A stretch of DNA of 64,000 nt from Alteribacillus sp. YIM 98480. Lineage in GTDB: Bacteria > Bacillota > Bacilli > Bacillales > Marinococcaceae. Both the position numbers and the translations under genes were made by a program. The stretch is taken from positions 128,982 through 192,981 of the forward strand of contig NZ_VTOK01000008.1 in NCBI RefSeq assembly GCF_009765375.1, written 5' to 3'. Each line of letters opens with the position of its first letter. Positions within the stretch are counted from its first letter, which is position 1. The notes under the pieces are model-generated. The model worked only from the letters and a program-made list of their open reading frames with translations, was not told the DNA's origin and searched no databases. Positions 1 to 8,830 of the stretch are shown piece by piece.

Positions 1-226
1 AAGTGATACTTTTTTGTAGAATCAGTCCGATCGATACGAGAATAAATAAAGGTATAATATTCGAGTATAAAATATGCAAAAAGATAACCAAAAAATCATT
101 CCCTTTTTTATAGAAAAAAGTAAACGGCTTAACACAGTGAATTTCTGCTAAACAGTTGTACTTTCAGCAATAACGGAGGAGAAAAAGACAACTGACTAGT
201 TACAAATCCATTTATATGCCCATGAA
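1..226. other. intergenic stretch, no gene seen
   Basis: AT-rich sequence downstream of the first minus-strand operon. No open frame with a ribosome binding site was recognised on either strand. Confidence 0.5.
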
Positions 227-257
227 AAGAGAATCAAAGAAAATCTTTGATTCTCTT
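227..257 (-). terminator. rho-independent terminator of the hydroxyacid operon
   Basis: A perfect 14-bp inverted repeat (227-240 with 244-257) has a 3-nt loop and, on the minus strand, is followed by TTTT. The stem overlaps the stop codon of the 2-hydroxyacid dehydrogenase gene, so it probably ends the operon that starts near 9.8 kb. Confidence 0.7.
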
Positions 258-1230
258 ACACTCGTACTTCATTCACCAAATGTGCAGGTACTTCATCGTT
301 GAGCCCTTGAAGTAAATGATCAGCAGCCATTTTTGCCATATTGAGACGAGTATGTTTACTCGCACTGCCGATATGAGGCAAGGCAACGACATTCGGCAAA
401 GTCAAGAGCGGATGGTCCGGAGAAGCTGGTTCTGTTTTAAAGACATCTAACCCTGCAGCCCAAATTTCCCCGTTTTTTAGGGCATCATAAAGAGCATCTT
501 CATTCACAATTCCTCCCCTTGATGTATTCACAAGAACAGCTGAGCTTTTCATCAGCGCCAATTCCGACTCATTTATCAAGTTTACTGTTTCTGGCCGGTA
601 AGGAGTGAGGACGCAAACAAAATCCGATTCTCTTAATAATGTTTCTTTATCAGCAAAGGAAATATCTAACTCTTCTTCTGCACGCATCTTACGACTCCGG
701 CCGTTATAAAGCACGTTCATACCAAAACCATTGGCTCTTCTTGCAACAGCTTCCCCTATTCTTCCCAGACCGATAATACCAAGAGTTGCCCCGTAAATAT
801 CCTGCCCGGTCAAAAGCATCGGAGACCATGTTTTCCACTTACCCTCTCTCAAATAGTCGGAGGACTCTATCAAGCGCCGGCTCGCTGCCATGAGAAGGGC
901 AAACGTTAAGTCAGCGGTTGTCTCCGTGAGAATTCCCGGCGTGTTCGTCACCATGATGCCTTTTTCACTTGCCGCTTCTACATCAATGTTGTTATAGCCT
1001 ACTGCCATATTGCTAATGATTTTAAGATTGTTCGCTTCACTTAATAATTCAGCGTCTATATTTTCTGTTAATAAGCAGTAAATTCCCTCGACGTCTTGTA
1101 TCTCTTTTTTCAAAATGTCTCTTGGTACAGGAGTATCTTCTTTGTCCCACATTTTCACTTCACATGAAGCCTGGATTATTTCGAGGGCTTCCTCTGGTAT
1201 TTTCCTTGTTATATAGACTGTTGGCTTCAT
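256..1230 (-). CDS. D-2-hydroxyacid dehydrogenase (glyoxylate/hydroxypyruvate reductase type)
   Basis: This 324-residue protein belongs to the NAD(P)-dependent D-isomer 2-hydroxyacid dehydrogenases, which reduce glyoxylate, hydroxypyruvate or similar 2-oxoacids in the cytoplasm. The Rossmann motif GLGRIG lies at residues 154-159. The catalytic triad is visible as R238 (NTSRGG), E267 (FKTEP) and H286 (PHIGSA). Length is normal for the family. It is the last gene of the first TRAP operon and overlaps the RraA-type gene upstream by 4 nt, so the two are translationally coupled. In this context it may reduce a 2-oxoacid released by the lyase next door; the true substrate cannot be read from sequence. 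Confidence 0.85.
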   Translation of the reverse strand: MKPTVYITRKIPEEALEIIQASCEVKMWDKEDTPVPRDILKKEIQDVEGIYCLLTENIDAELLSEANNLKIISNMAVGYNNIDVEAASEKGIMVTNTPGILTETTADLTFALLMAASRRLIESSDYLREGKWKTWSPMLLTGQDIYGATLGIIGLGRIGEAVARRANGFGMNVLYNGRSRKMRAEEELDISFADKETLLRESDFVCVLTPYRPETVNLINESELALMKSSAVLVNTSRGGIVNEDALYDALKNGEIWAAGLDVFKTEPASPDHPLLTLPNVVALPHIGSASKHTRLNMAKMAADHLLQGLNDEVPAHLVNEVRV

Positions 1231-1904
1231 ACGCCTTCACACCCTTTTTTACGAAGCGTTTCATCTACCCAGCTTCGGTCAACCGTTCTATTTTCAATTT
1301 GTATCATCGTGTTTTCTTCCATCTTCTGTGTCGCTTCTACTTTTTCTACTAAATCCTCGGCTTGATCTAAAGGCACAACAACTAAGCCATCCATATCTCC
1401 GACAATAATATCACCAGGATGAACGACGACACCGCCCAGCTGTATTGGTACATTGATCTCACCTGGACCATCTTTATACGGTCCACGATGGATCACTCCT
1501 TTTGCGTACATCGGATAATTCATTTCCCGGATTTCTTTTGAATCACGAATGGCTCCATTAATAACAAAGCCTTCTACTCCATTTCCCTTCGCTATTCGTA
1601 CCATAATTTCTCCCATGATTGCATTCGTTACGTCTCCACCAGCGTCTACAACAATCACATCTCCTGGAGAAGCTTCATCAATCGCTTTATGAACGAGCAA
1701 ATTGTCGCCAGGTCTTGTCTTTACGGTATAAGCAGACCCTGCTAATGTCCCGTGTGTATGAATTGGGCGAATGGATGCATCTACACTGTTTAATCGATTC
1801 ATATTATCGGAAATATGGGGCGTTACAAATGTCTTATATTTATCAATCAGTTCTTGTGGTGCCCGTTTTTCTAAAGGTAAAATACGAAAACCTACATTAA
1901 CCAT
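1227..1904 (-). CDS. RraA-like lyase/aldolase family protein
   Basis: This 225-residue protein matches the RraA-like fold, which includes 4-hydroxy-4-methyl-2-oxoglutarate / 4-carboxy-4-hydroxy-2-oxoadipate aldolases and oxaloacetate decarboxylases, metal-dependent enzymes that release pyruvate. Family motifs seen are VVDAGGD, the GEIM helix, NGAIRD around residue 113 and GDIIVGD near the C-terminus; the Arg-Asp pair of NGAIRD is the conserved substrate/metal site. It is not the E. coli RNase E inhibitor, since Bacillaceae lack RNase E. The start has AAGGAGTG in front. A LacI-type palindrome sits 19 bp upstream, suggesting this and the dehydrogenase behind it can be controlled separately from the rest of the operon. 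Confidence 0.8.
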   Translation of the reverse strand: MVNVGFRILPLEKRAPQELIDKYKTFVTPHISDNMNRLNSVDASIRPIHTHGTLAGSAYTVKTRPGDNLLVHKAIDEASPGDVIVVDAGGDVTNAIMGEIMVRIAKGNGVEGFVINGAIRDSKEIREMNYPMYAKGVIHRGPYKDGPGEINVPIQLGGVVVHPGDIIVGDMDGLVVVPLDQAEDLVEKVEATQKMEENTMIQIENRTVDRSWVDETLRKKGCEGV

Positions 1905-1922
1905 ATCATGTACACTCCTTTA

Positions 1923-1957
1923 CTTCTAAAACCGGTTTCAGAAACCGGTTTTAGAAG
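1923..1957. promoter_or_regulatory. perfect 35-bp palindromic operator, probable LacI-family site
   Basis: Seventeen-base arms (1923-1939 and 1941-1957) are perfectly complementary around one central base, and each contains AAACCGGTTT. The same core recurs upstream of the LacI-type gene at 9870-9905. No T-run follows on the minus strand, so an operator fits better than a terminator. It lies just upstream of the ribosome binding site of the RraA-like gene. Confidence 0.7.
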
Positions 1958-1976
1958 AGCTTAAAAAAATATATTT

Positions 1977-3437
1977 TTATTGATGCTGTATATACGTCAC
2001 TTTTAATTCTGTATAGAAATCTTTATTTGTTCCTCCAATAGAATAAGGACCTACTCCTGAATTTTTGACACCGCCAAACGGCATATGTCCTTCACTAATC
2101 GTTCCATTGTTAATATGAATCATCCCAGAGTCTACATCTTCCATAAAACGATAGCCAAATTCCATGTTATCCGTAAATACCGATGCAGTTAGTCCATATT
2201 CGGTGTTATTGCTTACTTCAATAGCTTCATCGAGGGAAGAAACACGAATGATAATAAGAACGGGTCCGAAAATTTCTTCCTGAGCAACTTTCATATCCGG
2301 AGTGACACCTGAAATAACAGTAGGTTCAAAGTAATGTCCTTTGTCATACTCGCCGCCTGTTACGCTGCGGCCGCCGAGAAGAATATGGGCACCTTCATCT
2401 TTGGCCGTCTCCATATATTCGAGCAACGTGCTGCGGGCACCTTCATTCACAACGGGGCCAACTTTTGTTTCAGCATCCATTCCTGGGCCAACTTTATATT
2501 CTTTTACTTTTTCTACGATATGCTTTTCCAGTTCATCGGCATGTTTATCCAAAACAATGACACGGCCTATCGCTGTACAGCGCTGTCCAGCATTGCTGTA
2601 ACAACCACCGACAATTTGAGTAGCTGCACTTTCTAAATCATTAAAATCAGCCACAACAGCCGGGTTATTTCCACCGAGTTCTAGTTGAACTTTCGTAAAA
2701 GTTTTCGCGGCAGTTTCGTAAATATTACGTCCGACTTGAGTGGAACCCGTAAAGGATACACCTTTGACTAATTCATGTCCGACTAGAGCATCTCCCACTT
2801 TTCGGCCTTTTCCAATCACCAGGTTGACGGTTCCTTTTGGCAGTCCTGCTTCCTCTAGTAATTCAGTGATGATAACGGAAGTGAGCGGAGTTTCCGTCGC
2901 TGGTTTTAGGACAGCGGTACAGCCGCAAACAAGGGCTGGAATGACTTTACGCAAAGGAGTTAATACTGGGAAATTCCAAGGTGTAATCGCTGCAACAACA
3001 CCAATAGGAACACGTACAGCCATATTAAGTACCCCTCTTCTGTCACTAGGTAAAGTCGTCCCATCTAGACGCACCGCTTCCCCAGCGACAAATCTCATCT
3101 CACTAACACCTCTTGTCACTTCAGTCACCGCTTCTTTTAAAGGTTTTCCTTGCTCCTTACAAAGAACTTCCCCAAGACGTTCTTTGTTTTGGTCCAGCAA
3201 TTCAATGAAACGATAAATGTAAGCAGCACGTTCAGACGCCGGTACTTTTCTCCATTCTGTAAAGGCTTTGTGGGCACTTTGCACTGCATGGTTCACATCT
3301 TCTTCTGTTGATAGAGGAAACTTTCCGACGATTTCATCTTCGTTAGCAGGGTTTGTTACCTCATAAACTTCTTTAGATGTACTTTCCGCCCATTCTCCAT
3401 TAATGAAATTTTTATAACTTGTCGTTGTGATTGCCAT
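1977..3437 (-). CDS. NAD(P)-dependent aldehyde dehydrogenase
   Basis: This 486-residue aldehyde dehydrogenase oxidises an aldehyde to a carboxylic acid. The catalytic cysteine is C287 (GQRCTAIGR), the general base E253 (LELGGNNP), and the oxyanion residue N155 (PWNF); the FTGSTQVG cofactor loop is at 229-236. Its overall pattern resembles succinate-semialdehyde and ketoglutarate-semialdehyde dehydrogenases, but family membership alone does not fix the substrate. It is preceded by AAAAAGGAGTG. It lies in the TRAP operon between the iron alcohol dehydrogenase and the RraA-like lyase, so the aldehyde is likely an intermediate of the imported compound. Confidence 0.85.
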   Translation of the reverse strand: MAITTTSYKNFINGEWAESTSKEVYEVTNPANEDEIVGKFPLSTEEDVNHAVQSAHKAFTEWRKVPASERAAYIYRFIELLDQNKERLGEVLCKEQGKPLKEAVTEVTRGVSEMRFVAGEAVRLDGTTLPSDRRGVLNMAVRVPIGVVAAITPWNFPVLTPLRKVIPALVCGCTAVLKPATETPLTSVIITELLEEAGLPKGTVNLVIGKGRKVGDALVGHELVKGVSFTGSTQVGRNIYETAAKTFTKVQLELGGNNPAVVADFNDLESAATQIVGGCYSNAGQRCTAIGRVIVLDKHADELEKHIVEKVKEYKVGPGMDAETKVGPVVNEGARSTLLEYMETAKDEGAHILLGGRSVTGGEYDKGHYFEPTVISGVTPDMKVAQEEIFGPVLIIIRVSSLDEAIEVSNNTEYGLTASVFTDNMEFGYRFMEDVDSGMIHINNGTISEGHMPFGGVKNSGVGPYSIGGTNKDFYTELKVTYIQHQ

Positions 3438-3475
3438 ATCGATGCACTCCTTTTTATATAGTAAAATGTTCCGCC

Positions 3476-4639
3476 TTATATGGACTTTCTAACAATTTCT
3501 TTCAAACCTTCGATAGACGGTTTTCGAGGATTAACGGTACAATTATCACTGCCAATCGATCCTTCTGCAATATAATCGAGATCGTCTTCTGTTACACCGT
3601 ACTCTCGCAAACCTGCAGGAATACCTGTATCCTGATTTAACTTTTTGATGGCCTTCACTGATAGTTCAGCCGCCTCATATAATGGAAGTCCTTCTGTGTT
3701 TTCACCAAAAATTTCCGCGATTTCTTTATACTTTTCGGCATTACCAACCAGGTTATATTCCATCACTTGCGGTAGTAAAATGGCATTGGCTGTACCATGA
3801 GGAACGTTAAATTTAGCACCAAGCGGCATGCACAATGCATGGGACAAACCTAGTCGAGTAGGGTTGAAGGCAGTTGCTGCAATGGTACTTGCTAATAACA
3901 TGTTATAACGTGCTTCCACATTATCCCCTTGGTGTACAGCCTGGCGAAGACTTTTTGAAATCAAGCGCATACTCTCTCTCGATAACGTTTCAGAAATCGG
4001 CTGAGTTGCTTTGTTAACAAACGATTCGAGCGCGTGCGTCAATGCATCGATCCCAGTTGAAGCTGTCATTGGTGCTGGCAGAGACAATGTAAGCATCGGA
4101 TCACATAAAGCCATCGTCGGTGCAACCGTTTTTCCGCCAATTCCGAATTTCCCATTATTTTCTTTATCGGAAATTACAGTCCAAATGGTTGCTTCACTGC
4201 CTGTACCTGCTGTTGTTGGAATACAAATAGTTGGGATGCTTTCATGAGGAACTTTTTCTAAACCAGCATAGTCTGTAATATCTCCTTCATTATTCATCAT
4301 CACCCCTACTGCTTTTGCGGCGTCTTGGGCACTTCCACCGCCTACACCAACAACAAGGTCTGCACCAAATTCCCTAGCTTTCTCCGATACTTTTCGTATC
4401 GTCTTTACATCAGGCTCTCTTTCAATATCCCAAAATGTATCATAGGAAATGTCTGCTTCCCGAAGCGGAGCTGTTACTTTATCTAAAATCCCAACATCCT
4501 TCACGCCGGGATCGGATATCACTAATACGTTAGAACCTTGTAATTTTTTTATCTTCTCTGGCAGCTGTTCAATAGAATGGTTGCCAAAAACAATTTCCGT
4601 TGGTAATTCATAACTGAATACTCTACTTAACAAATTCAC
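3476..4639 (-). CDS. iron-containing (group III) alcohol dehydrogenase
   Basis: The protein belongs to the Fe-dependent alcohol dehydrogenases, which interconvert alcohols or hydroxyacids and aldehydes with NAD(P)H. Visible features are the nucleotide loop GGGSAQD, the TTAGTGSE segment and the metal-binding histidines in HALESF and in SHALCMPLG...PHGTANA. An in-frame ATG exists at 4660, but AGGAGG lies inside that extension (4647-4652) 7 nt before a GTG at 4639, so GTG is the more likely start (387 residues). Paired with the aldehyde dehydrogenase it could form an alcohol-aldehyde-acid step such as 4-hydroxybutyrate to succinate; that is inference. Confidence 0.83.
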   Translation of the reverse strand: MNLLSRVFSYELPTEIVFGNHSIEQLPEKIKKLQGSNVLVISDPGVKDVGILDKVTAPLREADISYDTFWDIEREPDVKTIRKVSEKAREFGADLVVGVGGGSAQDAAKAVGVMMNNEGDITDYAGLEKVPHESIPTICIPTTAGTGSEATIWTVISDKENNGKFGIGGKTVAPTMALCDPMLTLSLPAPMTASTGIDALTHALESFVNKATQPISETLSRESMRLISKSLRQAVHQGDNVEARYNMLLASTIAATAFNPTRLGLSHALCMPLGAKFNVPHGTANAILLPQVMEYNLVGNAEKYKEIAEIFGENTEGLPLYEAAELSVKAIKKLNQDTGIPAGLREYGVTEDDLDYIAEGSIGSDNCTVNPRKPSIEGLKEIVRKSI

Positions 4640-4663
4640 GAAGATTCCTCCTATAACCAATCG

Positions 4664-5710
4664 TTATTGATAGTTTTCAATGTCTATTCCGTTTTCTTCG
4701 CCCACTGTTTTTAACGTTTTATACACCTCCTCACCCAGGCTGATTCCAGATTCAAGACGTGCTTGTTCTGTATTTCGTTCTATTTCGCCTGGTAGAAAGA
4801 TTTCTTCGACTCCTTCTCCTTTTGGAGCGCTTTTAATTTCGTCAATCATTTGATCGACTCTTCCTTTGAATTGTTCCGCTGGCATAAACGTATTCACATC
4901 AACCAGCTGGAAAAAGTGCCCTACATTTTGAGGTTTATCAAAATCACCATAAATGTTATTGATATGGGGACCAAATCCAGCCCCTGTTAACACACCGCTC
5001 ATCAAGTCAATCATGAGGGAAATAGCATATCCTTTAGGACCAGCAAACGGAAGAACCGACCCTTCCAACGCTTCTTTGGCATTAGTTGTCGGGCGCCCTT
5101 TGCTATCAATCGCCCAGCCTTCTGGAATGTCCTCTCCTCTTTGCTCGGCTGAAATGATTTTCCCTCGTGCCACCACACTTGTCGCCATATCAAAAATGAT
5201 CGGGTTATTTTTGCCGGCTGGGACCCCAAAGGCATAAGGGTTTGTCCCAAAGTACGGTTTAAGCCCTCCCCACGGAGCCATCGTCGAAGGCGCATTGGAC
5301 ATCGCATAAGCGACGACATCGTGCTTAATGGCTTGTTGAATAAAGAAAGCTCCTGTGCCAAAATGAGTGGAGTTTTTCACCCCGATATAAACCGCTCCAT
5401 GTTTCTTTGCTTTTTCTACCCCTATTTCAATTGCTCGTTTTCCAACAATCTGCCCCATTCCATCGTTCCCATCAATGAGGAGCGTTGCATCGCTTTCCTG
5501 CGCGATTTGAACTTCTGGATTCGGCGTAACGGCCCCTGATTTCAGGCGTTTGACATAAATCGGAAGTCTCGTTGCCCCATGAGAATCGACCCCGCGCAAG
5601 TTCGCAGAAACTAAACTGTCACCAACAATCGAAGCATTTTCCTTCGTTAAACCAACGGAATGCAACACATCGGATATAAACTGCTTTAGTTGTTCAGGCT
5701 TGATATTCAT
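4664..5710 (-). CDS. Ldh2-family malate/L-lactate (sulfolactate/ureidoglycolate-type) dehydrogenase
   Basis: This 348-residue protein belongs to the malate/L-lactate dehydrogenase family unrelated to classical Rossmann LDHs, which includes ureidoglycolate, sulfolactate and 2,3-diketogulonate oxidoreductases. Characteristic segments are RGVDSHGATRLP near residue 35, the NSTHFGTG loop containing the conserved catalytic-region histidine, GTNPYAFGVP, and the SLMIDLMSGVLTGAGFG helix. It follows the dctM gene by 15 nt, preceded by GAGGTGAAC. As the first enzyme gene after the transporter, it may oxidise the imported hydroxyacid to a 2-oxoacid. Which hydroxyacid is not evident; no sulfolyase gene is present in the window. 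Confidence 0.83.
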   Translation of the reverse strand: MNIKPEQLKQFISDVLHSVGLTKENASIVGDSLVSANLRGVDSHGATRLPIYVKRLKSGAVTPNPEVQIAQESDATLLIDGNDGMGQIVGKRAIEIGVEKAKKHGAVYIGVKNSTHFGTGAFFIQQAIKHDVVAYAMSNAPSTMAPWGGLKPYFGTNPYAFGVPAGKNNPIIFDMATSVVARGKIISAEQRGEDIPEGWAIDSKGRPTTNAKEALEGSVLPFAGPKGYAISLMIDLMSGVLTGAGFGPHINNIYGDFDKPQNVGHFFQLVDVNTFMPAEQFKGRVDQMIDEIKSAPKGEGVEEIFLPGEIERNTEQARLESGISLGEEVYKTLKTVGEENGIDIENYQ

Positions 5711-5725
5711 CTTCTTTGTTCACCT

Positions 5726-7009
5726 CTACTCCATTAAACTAGGCAAATACATCGATATTTGCGGAACATATGTGACTAATAATAAAACAAAAATCATGGC
5801 TGCCAGCAGGGGAAGAACGGCTTTTGACACTCTTCCTATCGTTATTTTGGCGATATTGCAAACGGCAAATAAACAGATCCCAACCGGCGGAGTCACTAAG
5901 CCAATAGCCAGATTAACGATCATCATAATGCCAAAGTGCGTCGGATCCATTCCTACCGATAATGCAATCGGAAGCAAGACCGGGGTTAGGATAATTAAAG
6001 CTGCAGTAAGATCAAGAAACAGCCCTGTCAGTAATAAAACAATGTTGATAATGATTAAAATAATTAACGGGTTTGTTGATACACTTTGAATCCAATCACC
6101 AATCATTAAAGGAATTTGTTCATAGGCTACAATCCAGCCAAATAACGAAGCTGTAGCCACTAAGAGCATGACTGATGCAGATCCAGTGATCGTTTCCATT
6201 AAGATCGATTTAAAATGCTTGAATTTTATTTCTTTATAAACCAACCCTCCGACTATTAAGGAATAAGCGACGGCAACTACAGCAGCCTCAGTTGCCGTAA
6301 ATACACCTCCGATAATTCCTCCCAATACAATAACGGGCATAAATAATGCAAGAAAGGCACTTTTAAAGGCTTTCCAAACTTCTTTTAAAGAAGGAAGTTT
6401 TTCCTTTGGAAATTGCTCCGGATATTTCAGGGCCATCAAGTAGGTCATCCCCATTAAACTGAAGCCCACTAACACACCAGGAATAGCTCCAGCCAGAAAC
6501 AATTGTCCGATAGACTCTCCAGCCATTACTCCATAAATGATAATCGGAATACTTGGAGGAATAATGATACCAATGGTCGAAGATGCTGCGGTTACTGCTG
6601 CGGCAAAACCACCGTCATAGCCTCTCGTTTTCATAGCAGGTATAAGAGCAGAACCAATCGCTACCGAATCTGCTACAGATGACCCTGAAATACCTCCAAA
6701 GAATTTACTTGCAACAATATTAACCATGGCCAAGCCGCCGCGGATAAAGCCAACCAAACAACTAGCAAAATCGATCAGCCTTCTGGCAATTCCTCCCGTA
6801 TTCATTAAACTGCCAGCTAGCACAAAGAACGGTATCGCTAATAAAGGAAAGGAATTGACACCATTTCCAAATCTTTGTGCAATAACAAAGAGTGACTGAT
6901 CCCCCATCACAAATACTGCTGCAATTGACGCTAAACCGATGGCAATGGCGACAGGAACACCTAATATTAAGAAAAGTGCAAAACCGCCTATTAGAACCGG
7001 AATAATCAT
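5726..7009 (-). CDS. dctM: TRAP transporter large permease, DctM family
   Basis: This 427-residue, very hydrophobic protein with about twelve membrane segments is the ion-coupled transport subunit of a tripartite ATP-independent periplasmic-type transporter. Family features include the N-terminal GVPVAIAIG and the conserved block SGSSVADSVAIGSALIPAMKTRGYD-like region (residues around 120-145), IIPPSIP and LVTPPVG near the end. AGGAGGG precedes the ATG. It sits in the order dctP-dctQ-dctM, the standard TRAP layout, and probably imports an organic acid using a Na+ gradient, as known for the family and consistent with a salt-adapted host. Confidence 0.9.
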   Translation of the reverse strand: MIIPVLIGGFALFLILGVPVAIAIGLASIAAVFVMGDQSLFVIAQRFGNGVNSFPLLAIPFFVLAGSLMNTGGIARRLIDFASCLVGFIRGGLAMVNIVASKFFGGISGSSVADSVAIGSALIPAMKTRGYDGGFAAAVTAASSTIGIIIPPSIPIIIYGVMAGESIGQLFLAGAIPGVLVGFSLMGMTYLMALKYPEQFPKEKLPSLKEVWKAFKSAFLALFMPVIVLGGIIGGVFTATEAAVVAVAYSLIVGGLVYKEIKFKHFKSILMETITGSASVMLLVATASLFGWIVAYEQIPLMIGDWIQSVSTNPLIILIIINIVLLLTGLFLDLTAALIILTPVLLPIALSVGMDPTHFGIMMIVNLAIGLVTPPVGICLFAVCNIAKITIGRVSKAVLPLLAAMIFVLLLVTYVPQISMYLPSLME

Positions 7010-7022
7010 GTGATCCCTCCTC

Positions 7023-7517
7023 TCATTCTGGCTGTTCGATAGATTTGGTCGATAGTTTTTTAAAAACGGTACGTAACGTATTCATTAAAATCAAAGCCAT
7101 TGCAATTGGAATAGAAATATAAACCCAGCCCATCGGCAAATTTAAGGAAACAGACGGCCGGTTCATTGTCCCTTGCACAAGCTCGAGCCCGCTTAAAAAG
7201 ACGATGATGGCAAAAACCATAATAATGACATCGATGAAAAGGCTCAATAGAAGCTGAGGAACTCCTTTTAACATTCGCAAAACCGAGTCAACGGCAATAT
7301 GAGCTTTCTTTCTTAGACCGATTTCTGAACCGAGGAAAATAATCCAAATAAATAAAAATCTAGCAAGCTCTTCTGACCACCCTAATGAGTTGGAGAGAAC
7401 AAACCGATAGAATACTTGAGCAGCTACTATCACCACCATTGTAATGACTAAGAGAATGGTGAAATATTCTACAGCTTGATTGATTGTCGTTCTTAGTTTA
7501 GCTAGCAGCTGTAACAT
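7023..7517 (-). CDS. dctQ: TRAP transporter small permease, DctQ family
   Basis: This protein of about 164 residues has four predicted membrane segments and the DctQ signature (QVFYRF followed by W-SEELARFLFIW). It forms the membrane complex with DctM. An upstream in-frame ATG exists at 7550, but it has no ribosome binding site, whereas GAGGTGAAC lies just before the ATG at 7517, so the shorter start is used. It ends 13 nt before dctM. Confidence 0.87.
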   Translation of the reverse strand: MLQLLAKLRTTINQAVEYFTILLVITMVVIVAAQVFYRFVLSNSLGWSEELARFLFIWIIFLGSEIGLRKKAHIAVDSVLRMLKGVPQLLLSLFIDVIIMVFAIIVFLSGLELVQGTMNRPSVSLNLPMGWVYISIPIAMALILMNTLRTVFKKLSTKSIEQPE

Positions 7518-7536
7518 GTCGTTCACCTCATAAGGA

Positions 7537-7556
7537 GGGGCTACTTGCATAGCCCC
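7537..7556 (-). other. hairpin between dctP and dctQ
   Basis: GGGGCT (7537-7542) pairs with AGCCCC (7551-7556) over an 8-nt loop. On the minus strand there is no T-run after the stem, so it looks more like an mRNA-stabilising or attenuating hairpin that favours dctP expression than a full terminator. A much longer hairpin occupies the same place in the second TRAP operon. Confidence 0.4.
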
Positions 7557-7562
7557 ATTTTA

Positions 7563-8627
7563 TTATTTTGTTGCTTCTAGCAATCTCTCATAAAAGTCAG
7601 GATCAAAATCTTCTTCAAATTCATCGTATACACTTTCTGTTGCCTCAATGAATGGCTCCAGTTCAGGTTCGCTGATGGTTACGCCTTCTTCTTTTAGACT
7701 TTCAATATATTCTGCCTCTTGTTCGGCACTGAGCTCTCTTTCATAGTCTTTCGCTTCATCAGCTGCTGTTTGTACTGCTTCTTGCTGCTCTTTTGACAGG
7801 TTCTGCCACTGTTGTTCACTAATTGTAAGAACCATCGGTGAATACATGTGTCCTGTTATCGATACATAATCCTGCACTTCATAAAACTTGGTTGTATAAA
7901 TAAGAGATACCGGGTTTTCCTGGCCATCTACCGTTCCCTGTTCAAGACCTGTGTACAATTCCCCAAACGACATCGGTGTCGGATTTGCTCCTAATGCTTC
8001 AAAAATTGCTAACGATACAGAACTCTCTGGGGTACGAATGTCTAATCCTTCTAGATCTTCTGGTGACTCAATTTCGCCTTTTGAATTCGAAATGTGTCTG
8101 AATCCGTTTTCAAAATAACCTAATACACGGATTCCCTGTTCATCCGGAAGATTTTCAACCATCTCTTGTCCAATCTCACCGTCTAGTACCTCGTAAGCGC
8201 TTTCGCGATCTGTAAATAAGAATGGTAGATTAACAGCTTTTAACTTCGGTGCCATCGTTGTGATCGGCTCAACACCAATCATCCCCATTTCAATAGATCC
8301 CATACTCATGCCTTCTGTTAATTCATTGTCATGTCCTAATTGTCCATCTGGATACAATTCAACGGTAACTTGTCCATCTGTTTTTTCTTCTACTAACTCT
8401 TTAAACTTTTCGGAACCTTCATGATATAAAGAATTTGTTGCTGTACCATGACCCAATCTTAAAACGACTTCTTCAGCACTATCACTCTCTCCAGAATTCT
8501 CTTCATTATTATTTTCCGTGTTCTCTTGACCACCAGCTTCTTCTTGCGATTCGGAGTCCGAACAGGCAACAATAAATAATAACGCCAATAAACTGAAGAT
8601 CCATAGAACGATACGTTTTTTTTGCAT
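7563..8627 (-). CDS. dctP: TRAP transporter substrate-binding lipoprotein, DctP family
   Basis: This extracytoplasmic solute-binding protein captures the substrate for DctQM. It has a lipoprotein signal peptide ending in the lipobox IVAC, followed by an acidic linker and the DctP domain (LRLGHGTATNSLYHEG to the C-terminus). The conserved binding-site region LEGLDIRTPES with the carboxylate-binding Arg is present. Two in-frame ATGs (8630, 8627) follow AGGAGGG; 8627 has the better 7-nt spacing, and a longer ORF start at 8660 precedes the binding site and is rejected. Length of about 354 residues is normal. Confidence 0.88.
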   Translation of the reverse strand: MQKKRIVLWIFSLLALLFIVACSDSESQEEAGGQENTENNNEENSGESDSAEEVVLRLGHGTATNSLYHEGSEKFKELVEEKTDGQVTVELYPDGQLGHDNELTEGMSMGSIEMGMIGVEPITTMAPKLKAVNLPFLFTDRESAYEVLDGEIGQEMVENLPDEQGIRVLGYFENGFRHISNSKGEIESPEDLEGLDIRTPESSVSLAIFEALGANPTPMSFGELYTGLEQGTVDGQENPVSLIYTTKFYEVQDYVSITGHMYSPMVLTISEQQWQNLSKEQQEAVQTAADEAKDYERELSAEQEAEYIESLKEEGVTISEPELEPFIEATESVYDEFEEDFDPDFYERLLEATK

Positions 8628-8682
8628 CATAGTCCCTCCTAGTGTAAAATAAATGTTCAATGTAATTTTTTATTGACTTGTC

Positions 8683-8718
8683 GTTAGAGTGTGTACGTGC
8701 AGTGGATTGCACTCTAAC
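8683..8718. promoter_or_regulatory. inverted repeat upstream of dctP
   Basis: GTTAGAGTG (8683-8691) and CACTCTAAC (8710-8718) form perfect 9-bp arms separated by 18 bp, in the gap between lacI and dctP. It may be an operator or the terminator of lacI; the minus-strand flank lacks a T-run. The sequence is unrelated to the AAACCGGTTT palindromes. Confidence 0.4.
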
Positions 8719-8830
8719 TCAAGTCTTTTTTTCTGCCCTTGTCTTTTTCCCCCGCCATTACAACTTTCATGAAAAAACTCCTTTGCTTTCCCGATTTTAT
8801 ATTTCCTTCACCCCCTTTAAAAGCAAGTAA

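Noticed and set aside
1923-1957. Palindrome read as a terminator of the aldehyde dehydrogenase gene
   Set aside because: No T-run on the minus strand, and the same core occurs upstream of lacI, so an operator fits better.
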